From the NCBI RefSeq assembly GCF_040732315.1, contig NZ_CP160388.1, positions 2,322,494 to 2,386,493 on the forward strand: a stretch of 64,000 bases of DNA, in the 5' to 3' direction. Origin of the DNA: Oryzisolibacter sp. LB2S. GTDB taxonomy: Bacteria; Pseudomonadota; Gammaproteobacteria; Burkholderiales; Burkholderiaceae_C. Numbering within the stretch: the first letter of the stretch is position 1; every line of letters begins with the position of its first letter. The position numbers were made by a program, and so were the translations under genes. This document shows, piece by piece, positions 47,502-54,707 of the stretch. The notes beneath the pieces were generated by a model. That model saw only the letters and a program-made list of their open reading frames with translations. It did not search any database and was not told the origin of the DNA.

Positions 47502-49208
47502 TCACGGTTGCACCTGGCCGGCGAGCATTTGCAGCTGCTCGACCACGGGGCCCAGCGCCAGGGCGGGCAGGAAGGTCAGGCCGCCGACGATGAGCACCAC
47601 GAACACCAGCAGGCCCATGAACAGCGGCGTGGCGGTGGGGAAGGTGCCAGGGCCCTCGGGCACGGTCTTCTTGGCGGCGAGCGAACCGGCCACGGCCAGC
47701 AGCGGCAGCAGCGTGAGGTAACGCCCCACGAGCATGGCCAGGCCGATGGTGGTGTTGAAGAACGGCGTGTTGGCGTTGAAGCCGGCAAAGGCCGAGCCGT
47801 TGTTGGCCGTGCCCGAGCTGTAGGCGTAGAGCACCTCGGAGAAGCCATGCGCGCCCCGGTTGGCCAGGCTGGCGGGCGTGTCGGGCCAGAGCATGGCCAG
47901 CGCCGTGAAGCCCAGGATGGATGCCGGGTGCGCCAGCACCGAGAGCATGACGAGCTTGATCTCGCGCGCCTCGATCTTCTTGCCCAGAAACTCGGGCGTG
48001 CGCCCGATCATCATGCCGGCCAGAAAGATGGTGAGGATGGCGTACTGGATGAGGTTGATGAGGCCCACGCCGTCGCCGCCAAACACGCAGTTGAGCATCA
48101 TCTGAGCCAGCGGCACCAGGCCGCCCAGGGGGGTGAGCGAGTCGTGCATGGCGTTGACCGAGCCGGTGGTGGCCGCCGTGGTGGTGGTCACGAACAGGGC
48201 CGTGGCGGCAATGCCAAAGCGCGTTTCCTTGCCCTCCATGTTGCCGCCGCTCTGGCTGGCCGAGAGCTGCTGGTCCGCGCCCGCTGCGGTGAGCAGCGGG
48301 TTGCCGCTTTGCTCGGCGCCGTACACCAGGGCCAGAAAGCCGATGAACATCACCACGAAGGCACCCAGGAACACCCAGCCCTGGCGCCGGCGCGCCAGCA
48401 TCAGGCCGCAGGTGACGGTGAGCGCCGACGGAATCAGCAGCATCGAGAGGATGTGCAAGGTGTTGGTCAGCGGCGTGGGGTTCTCGAACGGGTGCGCGGC
48501 GTTCATGCTGAAAAAGCCGCCGCCGTTGGTGCCGATGTGCTTGATGGTCTCGAAGCTGGCCACCGGGCCGAGCACGATCTGCTGGCGCGCGCCTTCGAGC
48601 GTGGTGGCCACGGCCTGGCTGTCGAGCGTCTGCGGCATGCCCTGCCAGACATAGACCAGCGCCATGACAAAGCACAGCGGCAGCATCACGCGCCAGAGCA
48701 CGCGCATGAAGTCCACCCAATAGTTGCCCAGGTCCTGGCTGCTGGCGCGCGCGAGCCCACGGATGAAGCCGCCCGCCGCCGCCACGCCGGCCGTGGCGCC
48801 GCAGAACATCAGGAAGGTGATGGCCAGCATCTGCGTGGCGTTGGACAGGCTGCTCTCGCCCGCGTAGGCCTGCCAGTTGGTGTTGGTGATGAACGAGGCC
48901 GCCGTGTTGAAGGCCAGGTCCGGCGTCTGCGCGGCGTTGCCCAGGTCGTTCCACGGCAGCCAGCCCTGCAGGCGCAGCACCAGGTAGCCCAGGGCCATCA
49001 TGGCGGCGTTGGACAAGAGCAGCGCCAGGCCGTAGCGCGCCCAGCCCATGCGCTCGGCCGGGTCCACGCCCAGGGCGCGGTAGCTCAGGCGTTCGAGCGC
49101 CCAGTGGCGCTCGTCTTCAAAGGCCTTGGCCAGCCAGTGGCCCATGGGCAGGGCCAGCGCGCCCATGGCCAGCAGCACCAGCGCAAAGCCGGTGAGATTG
49201 ATTTCCAT
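47502..49208 (-). CDS. kdpA: KdpA, potassium-binding channel-like subunit
   Basis: KdpA binds and translocates potassium. The 568-residue protein has about ten membrane helices and four selectivity-filter loops, for example [48 protein letters not shown] and [16 protein letters not shown]. The ATG at 49208 gives the typical start [25 protein letters not shown] lies upstream on the minus strand. It follows two tiny ORFs (kdpF and a 27-residue peptide) and precedes kdpC by 13 bp. Confidence 0.96.
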   Translation of the reverse strand: MEINLTGFALVLLAMGALALPMGHWLAKAFEDERHWALERLSYRALGVDPAERMGWARYGLALLLSNAAMMALGYLVLRLQGWLPWNDLGNAAQTPDLAFNTAASFITNTNWQAYAGESSLSNATQMLAITFLMFCGATAGVAAAGGFIRGLARASSQDLGNYWVDFMRVLWRVMLPLCFVMALVYVWQGMPQTLDSQAVATTLEGARQQIVLGPVASFETIKHIGTNGGGFFSMNAAHPFENPTPLTNTLHILSMLLIPSALTVTCGLMLARRRQGWVFLGAFVVMFIGFLALVYGAEQSGNPLLTAAGADQQLSASQSGGNMEGKETRFGIAATALFVTTTTAATTGSVNAMHDSLTPLGGLVPLAQMMLNCVFGGDGVGLINLIQYAILTIFLAGMMIGRTPEFLGKKIEAREIKLVMLSVLAHPASILGFTALAMLWPDTPASLANRGAHGFSEVLYAYSSGTANNGSAFAGFNANTPFFNTTIGLAMLVGRYLTLLPLLAVAGSLAAKKTVPEGPGTFPTATPLFMGLLVFVVLIVGGLTFLPALALGPVVEQLQMLAGQVQP

Positions 49209-49228
49209 AGTTCCCCCTTGGAACGTAT

Positions 49229-49312
49229 TCACAGCCGACGCAGCGCCAGGACAGCCCAGGCGGTAGCGGCAAAGAACGCGGCCGACAGGCCGATAAAGAG
49301 CAGGTCTCCCAT
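49229..49312 (-). CDS. 27-residue membrane peptide between kdpF and kdpA
   Basis: A short ORF reads [20 protein letters not shown] followed by VLALRRL, one hydrophobic helix with a basic end. It lies 16 bp after kdpF and 20 bp before kdpA. Small hydrophobic ORFs occur beside kdpF in some beta-proteobacteria, but I cannot name a family. It is in tight operon spacing with flanking genes, so translation is plausible, though its ribosome binding site is weak (CGGGAG). Confidence 0.5.
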   Translation of the reverse strand: MGDLLFIGLSAAFFAATAWAVLALRRL

Positions 49313-49328
49313 GTCGCGACTCCCGGCG

Positions 49329-49427
49329 TCAGAACTGCTCCGGCCGCAGCAGGGCGTAGCCGAGGTAGACGAACAGGGCCAGCACGGCAGCGCCGGCCAG
49401 CCATTGAAGAACCAGCGGGCTGCTCAT
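49329..49427 (-). CDS. kdpF: KdpF, small stabilising subunit
   Basis: KdpF is a single-helix peptide that stabilises the KdpABC complex in the membrane. The ORF of 32 residues is MSSPLVLQWLAGAAVLALFV followed by YLGYALLRPEQF, matching the usual length and the YL-YAL-PE-F ending of KdpF. AAGGAG lies 5 bp before the ATG at 49427. The start overlaps the stop of a 15-codon leader ORF as ATGA. It is the first structural gene of the operon. Confidence 0.85.
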   Translation of the reverse strand: MSSPLVLQWLAGAAVLALFVYLGYALLRPEQF

Positions 49428-49471
49428 GGGCGCTCCTTGGGAGCGGTCAAGGGGTGGGGTGGTAAGTGCAT
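49424..49471 (-). CDS. Possible leader ORF upstream of kdpF (15 residues)
   Basis: On the minus strand ATG at 49471 opens MHLPPHPLTAPKERP and the stop TGA overlaps the kdpF start codon. GGAGG lies 6 bp before the ATG. The Pro-rich sequence could slow ribosomes. Its Shine-Dalgarno forms the 3' arm of the hairpin at 49473-49502. Whether it is translated is unknown. Confidence 0.45.
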   Translation of the reverse strand: MHLPPHPLTAPKERP

Positions 49472-49472
49472 G

Positions 49473-49502
49473 GCATTCCTCCGTTGTGCGATGGAGGAAT
49501 GC
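49473..49502 (-). promoter_or_regulatory. Perfect 10-bp hairpin in the kdp leader
   Basis: GCATTCCTCC and GGAGGAATGC are perfect inverted copies with a 10-base loop. In the kdp transcript the second arm contains the Shine-Dalgarno of the leader ORF, so folding would hide it. If it is upstream of the transcription start, it may instead be a DNA operator. Confidence 0.6.
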
Positions 49503-49511
49503 TAGGTTTGG

Positions 49512-49551
49512 GGGTATCAGGCCGGGGTCAAGATTGCGCTGGCGGGTATCA
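49512..49551. promoter_or_regulatory. Direct repeats GGGTATCA upstream of kdp
   Basis: GGGTATCA occurs at 49512-49519 and 49544-49551, 32 bp (about three helical turns) apart, with GGGGTCAAGA between. These may be KdpE half-sites and locate the kdp promoter in the short gap after moaE; inference only. Confidence 0.35.
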
Positions 49552-49559
49552 AGAACGCA

Positions 49560-50039
49560 TCAAGATGGGGCCATCGGCGGCAGCGCCAGGCCCCAGCGCG
49601 CCATGGCCGCGTCGTCCGTCACGCGCGCATCGACCCAGCGCGCTCCGCTAGGCGTCTGTTCCTTTTTCCAGAACGGCGCCTGGGTCTTGAGGTAGTCCAT
49701 CAAAAACTCGCAGGCCTGGAAGCTCTCGCCGCGGTGCGCGCTGGTCACGGCCACCAGCACGATCTGGTCGAGCGGCGCGAGCAGCCCCACGCGGTGGATG
49801 ACGCGCGCGCCGTACAGGTCAAAGCGCGCGAAGGCCGCATCGATCATGGCCTCTATGGACTTCTCGGTCATGCCCGGGTAATGCTCGAGCTCCATGGTGC
49901 GCACGCTGTCGCCCTCGTTGCGGTCGCGCACCGTGCCCACGAAGCAGCACACGGCGCCCACGCGCGCGTCCTGGGCACGCAAAGCGGCAAGCTCGGTGGA
50001 AACATCGAAGTCCTCGGTCTGGATGGAAACGCGGGTCAT
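49560..50039 (-). CDS. moaE: Molybdopterin synthase catalytic subunit MoaE
   Basis: MoaE, with sulfur-carrier MoaD, converts cyclic pyranopterin monophosphate into molybdopterin. The 159-residue protein has GAVCCFVGTVRDRNEGD, LEHYPGMTEKSIEAM, HRVGLLAP, VTSAHRGESFQACEFLMDYLK and the catalytic-Lys segment PFWKKEQTPSG. The start at 50039 is the usual one; the frame is open 25 codons upstream. It is separated from moaD by three small plus-strand genes, which is unusual, since moaD and moaE are often adjacent. Confidence 0.95.
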   Translation of the reverse strand: MTRVSIQTEDFDVSTELAALRAQDARVGAVCCFVGTVRDRNEGDSVRTMELEHYPGMTEKSIEAMIDAAFARFDLYGARVIHRVGLLAPLDQIVLVAVTSAHRGESFQACEFLMDYLKTQAPFWKKEQTPSGARWVDARVTDDAAMARWGLALPPMAPS

Positions 50040-50091
50040 GGTGGCGGGGCGGCAAAATTGCGGGATTTCCAGCACTTTACCGCCCCGCCCC

Positions 50092-50346
50092 ATGGCCCAG
50101 CAGACCATAGACACACCCGACTACACGCTCTACCCCTCGCCGCAGAACGCGCACCGCGTGGTGTTTGCGCACCAGAGCTTCGTGGCCCAGCCCTATGCGC
50201 TCATCGACCTGCCGAGCTTCGACCTGGCGGGCCGCTACAGCCTGTTTGGCGCCTACCGCAAGGCCGACGGCAAGATGGGCCAGCTCGTGAGCTTCGAGCT
50301 CGAGGCCGACCGCGAGCGCTTCGAGCGCCTGTTCGTGCCCGACTGA
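50092..50346 (+). CDS. Small hypothetical protein
   Basis: The 84-residue product begins MAQQTIDTPDYTLYPSPQNA and continues HRVVFAHQSFVAQPYALIDL, with RYSLFGAYRKADGKMGQLVS near the end. It is soluble and has a compact alpha/beta look. I do not recognise the family. It is divergent from moaE with a 52-bp gap, so the two may share a control region. The well-balanced composition and codon use like its neighbours suggest a real gene. Confidence 0.65.
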   Translation: MAQQTIDTPDYTLYPSPQNAHRVVFAHQSFVAQPYALIDLPSFDLAGRYSLFGAYRKADGKMGQLVSFELEADRERFERLFVPD

Positions 50347-50479
50347 GCCGGGCCGCCGGCCCTGCGGCAATACCCGAGCAGGATACTAGGGTAAACCCGT
50401 ATTCTTGACCTGCCTCAATGGCGCCCACGCCCTGTTGCGCTGCAATGAACGCAAGAGTCAACAACGGGAGAAAAGCGTC

Positions 50480-50620
50480 ATGGCATTGCTCAAGCAACTC
50501 TTCACCACCGAGGTGGGTCTGTTCAGCGCTGTCGGCATCGGCTTCATGCTGTGCATGCTGGCCTTCTTCGTCTGGCTGTTCACGCGCAACGACGCGCCCA
50601 AGGACGGCGAGAAGTCCTGA
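50480..50620 (+). CDS. DUF3149-like small membrane protein
   Basis: The 46-residue product, MALLKQLFTTEVGLFSAVGI followed by GFMLCMLAFFVWLFTRNDAP, has one membrane helix and a short charged C-terminus. The start LLKQLFTTEVGL resembles DUF3149 proteins, which are tiny membrane proteins of unknown role in beta-proteobacteria. A GGGAGAAAAG ribosome binding site precedes the ATG. Family assignment is by pattern only. Confidence 0.6.
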   Translation: MALLKQLFTTEVGLFSAVGIGFMLCMLAFFVWLFTRNDAPKDGEKS

Positions 50621-50707
50621 TGGGGCGCTGCTGACACCCGCCGCCGGGGCGCCGCATCCATCGAGGTGCCGCGCCCTTGTTGTTTGCCGTGCGGGACAAT
50701 GCCGCCC

Positions 50708-51034
50708 ATGCACGAAGACGACAACCAGATCCTGATTCCGCCCTCCTTCATCGCGCTCTAAAGCGATGCGCGCCAGCGTTTGCGCCTACCCCTGGACGAG
50801 CTGCGCGCACGCTACGAACTGTGCGAGGACCTGGCCTGCCATCTCGTGGAGCAGGCCGGGCAGATCTACCAGAGCGGCGCACGCTCCGAGGAAGGGGTGC
50901 TGCAGGGCATGCACGCGGGCCTGGCCGCGCCGGGCACGGGCGTGAGCGCGGCGGAGGCGCGCTGGATCACGCTGCGCCTGGCCGAGCTGCTGAACTGGCG
51001 CAGCCCCGAGCTGCCCGAGCCTGAGAGGGTGTGA
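50708..51034 (+). pseudogene. Conserved small gene broken by an in-frame TAA
   Basis: The frame opens at an ATG at 50708 with MHEDDNQILIPPSFIAL, meets TAA at 50759-50761, and continues in the same frame for 90 further codons (SDARQRLRLPLDELRARYEL, then CEDLACHLVEQAGQIY...) to 51034. A single base change to TAC or TAT would restore a 108-residue protein. The part before the stop reads like a genuine N-terminus. A TTG at 50780 could restart translation. The protein family is not known to me; it converges with moaD. A sequencing error is possible. Confidence 0.65.
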
Positions 51035-51045
51035 GGCCGAGGCCG

Positions 51046-51324
51046 TCAGCCCCCGGTGACGGGCGGGAAGAAGGCGGCCTCGGCCCCGTCGGCCAGCGGC
51101 GTCGCCTCCTGGCCCATGACCTGGTTGAGCGCCATGCGCACGGCGCGCTCGCGCGCGAGGCTGCCGGCCCAGGGCTCGCCGCGCGCGATGAGCTCGTCGC
51201 GCAGCGCGCCCAGCGTGGCGGCACGGGTCTGCAGCCGCTCCTGCCCGACTCCCACGGCCTCACGGATGGAGGCGAAGTAGCGCACGGTGATGGTGATGGT
51301 GATGGGTGTGGTGGGCACGGTCAT
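51046..51324 (-). CDS. moaD: Molybdopterin synthase sulfur-carrier subunit MoaD
   Basis: MoaD carries the thiocarboxylate sulfur to MoaE. The 92-residue ubiquitin-like protein has ITVRYFASIREAVGVGQERL near the start, ALNQVMGQEATPLADGAEAAFF and the essential C-terminal PPVTGG, whose terminal Gly is activated by MoeB. It is a few residues longer at the N-terminus than usual (Thr-rich). The start lies 4 bp into the moeA end, so moeA and moaD are transcribed together with mobB. Confidence 0.93.
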   Translation of the reverse strand: MTVPTTPITITITVRYFASIREAVGVGQERLQTRAATLGALRDELIARGEPWAGSLARERAVRMALNQVMGQEATPLADGAEAAFFPPVTGG

Positions 51325-52550
51325 GACAGCAGCTCCGAGAACGGCAGAAAGCGCACGCGGTCGCCGCGCGCAATCGTCTGGCCCGCGGGGTTGTCCACCA
51401 GGCCATCGGCCCAGGCGGCCGAGGTGAGCACGCCCGAGCTTTGGTTGGCAAAGCGCTCGAGCGTGCCGTCCGGCGCATGGCGCACGCGCAGGAATTCACG
51501 GCGTTTGTCGGCCCTGGGCCAATCAAATCCAGCGGTTACAGCTATTGATTTAGGAGCGATATCGACCACGCCCTGCAGGCGCAGCACAAAGGGCCGCACG
51601 AGCAGGCAGAAGGTCACGAGGCTCGATACCGGGTTGCCCGGCAGGCCCATGAAATGCGCGCCACCCACATGACCATAGGCAAAGGGCTTGCCGGGCTTGA
51701 TGGCGATCTGCCACAGGTCCAGGCTGCCCAGGCTTTGCACGGCGGGCTTGATATGGTCTTCCTCGCCCACCGACACGCCGCCGCTGGTCAGGATCAGGTC
51801 GTGGCCGCCGCTGGCCTCGCGCAGCGCGGCCACGGTGGCCTCGCGCCGGTCGGGCACTATGCCTAGGTCGGTCACCTCGCAGCCCAGGCGCTCGAGCATG
51901 GCGCGCAGCACGAAGCGGTTGCTGTTGTAGATGGCGCCGGGGGGCATCTTGTCGGGCGGCACAGCGCCGGGCATGACGAGCTCGTCGCCCGTGGAAAACA
52001 GCGCCACGCGCGGGCGCCGCGCCACCTGCAACTCGGCCAGGCCGACGCTGGCCGCAAGGCCCAGGGCGGCCGGGGTCAGGCGCGTGCCGGCGGCCAGCAC
52101 CTGGGCGCCCAGGCGGATGTCCTCGCCCGCGCGGCGTATCCACTGGAGCGGCTGCGGCACGGCGTTGATGCGCACGCGCGCGCCGTCGGCGAGCGCCTCG
52201 CAGTCTTCCTGCATGACGATGGCGTCGGCCCCCGCGGGCACTGGCGCGCCCGTGAAGATGCGCGCGGCCGTGCCGGCGGCCAGCGGCGCGCCCGTCTGAC
52301 CCGCGGCGATGCGCTGGGACACTTGGAGCGCGACGCCCGGGGCCGTGACGTCGGCGCAGCGCAGGGCGTAGCCGTCCATGGCGCTGTTGTCCTGCGGCGG
52401 CACCTGCAGCGGCGAGACGATGGCCTGGGCCAGCACGCGGCCGTCGGCGTCGAAGGTGCTCACGGTGTCGCTGCCGGCCAGCGGCAGGGCCCGCTCCAGC
52501 AGCTCGGCCAGGGCCTCATCCAGGGGTTTCAGGGGCGCTCTCGCGGTCAT
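51321..52550 (-). CDS. moeA: Molybdopterin molybdenumtransferase MoeA
   Basis: MoeA inserts molybdenum into adenylylated molybdopterin. The 409-residue protein has NSAMDGYAL, IFTGAPVPAGADAIVMQED, FSTGDELV, LTSGGVSVGEEDHIKPA and MGLPGNPVSSLVTF, the family's key motifs. Residues IAPKSIAVTAG in domain IV are encoded by AT-rich codons unlike the rest and match one half of repeat family A. The gene overlaps moaD (4 bp) and mobB (4 bp). Confidence 0.95.
   Translation of the reverse strand: MTARAPLKPLDEALAELLERALPLAGSDTVSTFDADGRVLAQAIVSPLQVPPQDNSAMDGYALRCADVTAPGVALQVSQRIAAGQTGAPLAAGTAARIFTGAPVPAGADAIVMQEDCEALADGARVRINAVPQPLQWIRRAGEDIRLGAQVLAAGTRLTPAALGLAASVGLAELQVARRPRVALFSTGDELVMPGAVPPDKMPPGAIYNSNRFVLRAMLERLGCEVTDLGIVPDRREATVAALREASGGHDLILTSGGVSVGEEDHIKPAVQSLGSLDLWQIAIKPGKPFAYGHVGGAHFMGLPGNPVSSLVTFCLLVRPFVLRLQGVVDIAPKSIAVTAGFDWPRADKRREFLRVRHAPDGTLERFANQSSGVLTSAAWADGLVDNPAGQTIARGDRVRFLPFSELLS
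51529..51560. repeat. Half copy of hairpin repeat family A inside moeA
   Basis: On the minus strand TCGCTCCTAAATCAATAGCT followed by GTAACCGCTGG strongly resembles AGCTCCTAAAAAAATAGCTG of the copy at 11138. It is in frame and open, coding for part of MoeA. Codon use here (TCA, ATA, GTA) is unlike the rest of the gene. Confidence 0.6.
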
Positions 52551-53098
52551 TCGCAGGTCTCCTCGGCGGGTCTTGCATAGTCAAAGCGCGCGCCCTGGGC
52601 CAGCATCCACCGGACGATGGCGTGCGGCTCGCCCGGGTGCAGGCGCGGCAGTTGCGTGGGCTCGGGCAGCGCGGGCGCATCGCTGGCCACGGCGACGACG
52701 CGGCCGTCATGCGGGTAGAGCACGGGGCCGCCGCGGTGGTCGGGCGTGGGCGCACGCCAGACCTCGATCTTGGGCAGGTCGCTGTCCTTGAAGCCCTCGA
52801 CCAGCACCCAGTCCATGCGCGCGTCGATCTGGGCCAGCAGCGCGTGCACGCTGAGCCGATGCGGCTGCTCGAACTCGCGCATCAGCGCCATGCGCCGGTC
52901 GGAGGCCACGATGACCTCCGCGGCGCCGGCCTGGCGGTGGCGCCAGCTGTCCTTGCCCTCGTGGTCGATGTCGAAGCGGTGGTGCGCATGCTTGACCACC
53001 GCCACGCGCAGGCCCTGCGCGCGCAGCAAGGGTATGAGCTGCTCGATCAGCGTGGTCTTGCCGCTGCCCGAATAACCGGCAAAGCCGAGCACCTTCAT
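52547..53098 (-). CDS. mobB: MobB, molybdopterin-guanine dinucleotide synthesis adapter
   Basis: MobB is a GTP-binding protein that assists formation of the guanine dinucleotide form of the molybdenum cofactor. The 183-residue product opens MKVLGFAGYSGSGKTTLIEQ, with the Walker A loop, and has VVKHAHHRFDIDHEGKDSWR, QAGAAEVIVAS and VLVEGFKDSDLPKIEV, matching MobB. The start at 53098 is the family start; the frame is open further upstream. It overlaps moeA. A repeat of family B follows upstream. Confidence 0.94.
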   Translation of the reverse strand: MKVLGFAGYSGSGKTTLIEQLIPLLRAQGLRVAVVKHAHHRFDIDHEGKDSWRHRQAGAAEVIVASDRRMALMREFEQPHRLSVHALLAQIDARMDWVLVEGFKDSDLPKIEVWRAPTPDHRGGPVLYPHDGRVVAVASDAPALPEPTQLPRLHPGEPHAIVRWMLAQGARFDYARPAEETCE

Positions 53099-53116
53099 GG
53101 ATGTCGTCCTTGACGC

Positions 53117-53208
53117 GTCATGGCCGCGCAGGCGGGAATCCACAGCGGTGAGGCTTCGAGACGCTGGCTCCCTTTGTTCCCCTGGATCCCCGCGTGCGCG
53201 GGGATGAC
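53117..53208. repeat. GTCATCCCCGC inverted element (family B), degenerate copy
   Basis: A diverged left arm GTCATGGCCGCGCAGGCGGG pairs with the right arm CCCCGCGTGCGCGGGGATGAC, about 92 bp overall, in the gap between mobB and thrC. The right arm is well conserved. Confidence 0.7.
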
Positions 53209-53267
53209 GGGGCAAGCGCAAGCCATTGCCCACGCCTGCTGGACATGCACCGGCCACATGGCGCGCA

Positions 53268-54692
53268 TCAGTCGCAATGCGCGGCGATATAGGCCTTGAC
53301 CTGCGCGGCATCGGCCGGCAGGCGCTGCACGCGCTTCGGGAGCTGCTCTATGCCCTCGAACTTCGCGGGGCGCTCGGGCGCACGGCCCAGGGCCTCGTGA
53401 ATGGTCTCGGCAAACTTGATGGGCAGGGCCGTCTCGAGCACGATCATGGGCTCGGCGCCCAGGTGCTCGCGCGCCACCTTCACGCCGTCGGCCGTGTGGG
53501 TGTCGATGATCTGGCCGAAGCGCTGGTGGACGTCGCGTATCGTGGCCAGGCGGTCGGCATGTGTGCTCTTGCCACTCTCGAAGCCGTACTGGGCGCGCGC
53601 GGCCTGGAACACCGGGTCGCCCCCGAGGTCGAAGAAGCCCTGCTGCGCCACGCCCTGCGCGAACAGGTCTCGCGTGCGCGCGGCGTCGCGGCCGACAAGG
53701 TCGAACACGAAGCGCTCGAAGTTGCTGGCCTTGCTGATGTCCATCGACGGGCTGCTGGTCTCGTGCGTGTCCGCCGAGCCGCGCACGCGGTAGGCGCCGG
53801 TGCGGAAGAACTCGTCGAGCACGTCGTTCTCGTTCGTCGCCACCACCAGGCGCGCGATCGGCAGGCCCATCTGGCGCGCCACATGGCCGGCGCAGATGTT
53901 GCCGAAGTTGCCGCTGGGCACGGTGAAGCTGACCTTTTGCCCATCGTCCTGCGTGGCCTGGAAGTAGCCCGCAAAGTAGTACACCACCTGGGCCAGGAGG
54001 CGCGCCCAGTTGATGGAGTTGACGGTGCCTATCTTGTAGCGTGCCTTGAACGCGTGGTCGTTGCTCACGGCCTTGACGATGTCCTGGCAGTCGTCGAACA
54101 CACCCTCGATGGCGAGGTTGTGGATGTTGGCGTCCTGCAAGCTGAACATCTGCGCCTGCTGGAATGGGCTCATGCGCCCATGCGGGCTGGTCATGAACAC
54201 GCGCACGCCCTTCTTGCCGCGCATGGCGTATTCGGCCGCGCTGCCGGTGTCGCCGCTGGTCGCGCCCAGGATGTTGAGCTCCTCGCCGCGGCGGGCCAGC
54301 TCGTACTCGAACAGGTTGCCCAGGAGCTGCATGGCCATGTCCTTGAAGGCCAGCGTGGGGCCGTTGGACAGGGCCTCGATCCACAGGTGGCCCTCGAGCC
54401 GGCGCAGCGGTACGATCTCGCGCGTGCCGAAGACCTCGGCCGTGTACGTCTTCTCGCACAGGGCGCGCAGGTCGGCGCTTGGGATGTCGTCGATGTAGAG
54501 CGAGAGGATCTCGAACGCCAGCGCGGCATAGCCCTGGTCGCGGTAGGTGGCGCGCAGCTGCGCCAGGCGCGCGGCGTCGATCTGCGGGTAATGCTCGGGC
54601 AGGTACAGGCCGCCGTCGGGCGCCAGGCCCTCGAGCAGGATGTCACAGAAGCGCTTGCGGTCCGGGTGGCCGCGGGTGGAGAGGTACAGCAT
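53268..54692 (-). CDS. thrC: Threonine synthase
   Basis: ThrC converts O-phosphohomoserine to threonine with PLP. The 474-residue protein starts MLYLSTRG and contains GGLYLPEHYP, the PLP Lys in GPTLAFKDMAMQLLGN, LGATSGDTGSAAEYAM, MSPHGRMSPFQ-like sequence (MTSPHGRMSPFQQAQM), VPSGNFGNICAG and SPSMDISKASNFERFVF. It corresponds to the longer class II threonine synthase. It lies 15 bp downstream of hom, with which it forms the threonine operon. Confidence 0.96.
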   Translation of the reverse strand: MLYLSTRGHPDRKRFCDILLEGLAPDGGLYLPEHYPQIDAARLAQLRATYRDQGYAALAFEILSLYIDDIPSADLRALCEKTYTAEVFGTREIVPLRRLEGHLWIEALSNGPTLAFKDMAMQLLGNLFEYELARRGEELNILGATSGDTGSAAEYAMRGKKGVRVFMTSPHGRMSPFQQAQMFSLQDANIHNLAIEGVFDDCQDIVKAVSNDHAFKARYKIGTVNSINWARLLAQVVYYFAGYFQATQDDGQKVSFTVPSGNFGNICAGHVARQMGLPIARLVVATNENDVLDEFFRTGAYRVRGSADTHETSSPSMDISKASNFERFVFDLVGRDAARTRDLFAQGVAQQGFFDLGGDPVFQAARAQYGFESGKSTHADRLATIRDVHQRFGQIIDTHTADGVKVAREHLGAEPMIVLETALPIKFAETIHEALGRAPERPAKFEGIEQLPKRVQRLPADAAQVKAYIAAHCD

Positions 54693-54707
54693 GGTTGGTC
54701 GCGCCCC

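Noticed and set aside
41065..49471. kdp operon as a recently acquired island
   Set aside because: Base composition and codon use look like the neighbours and no integrase or attachment site is seen; the location between clpB and moaE is noted but not evidence of recent transfer.
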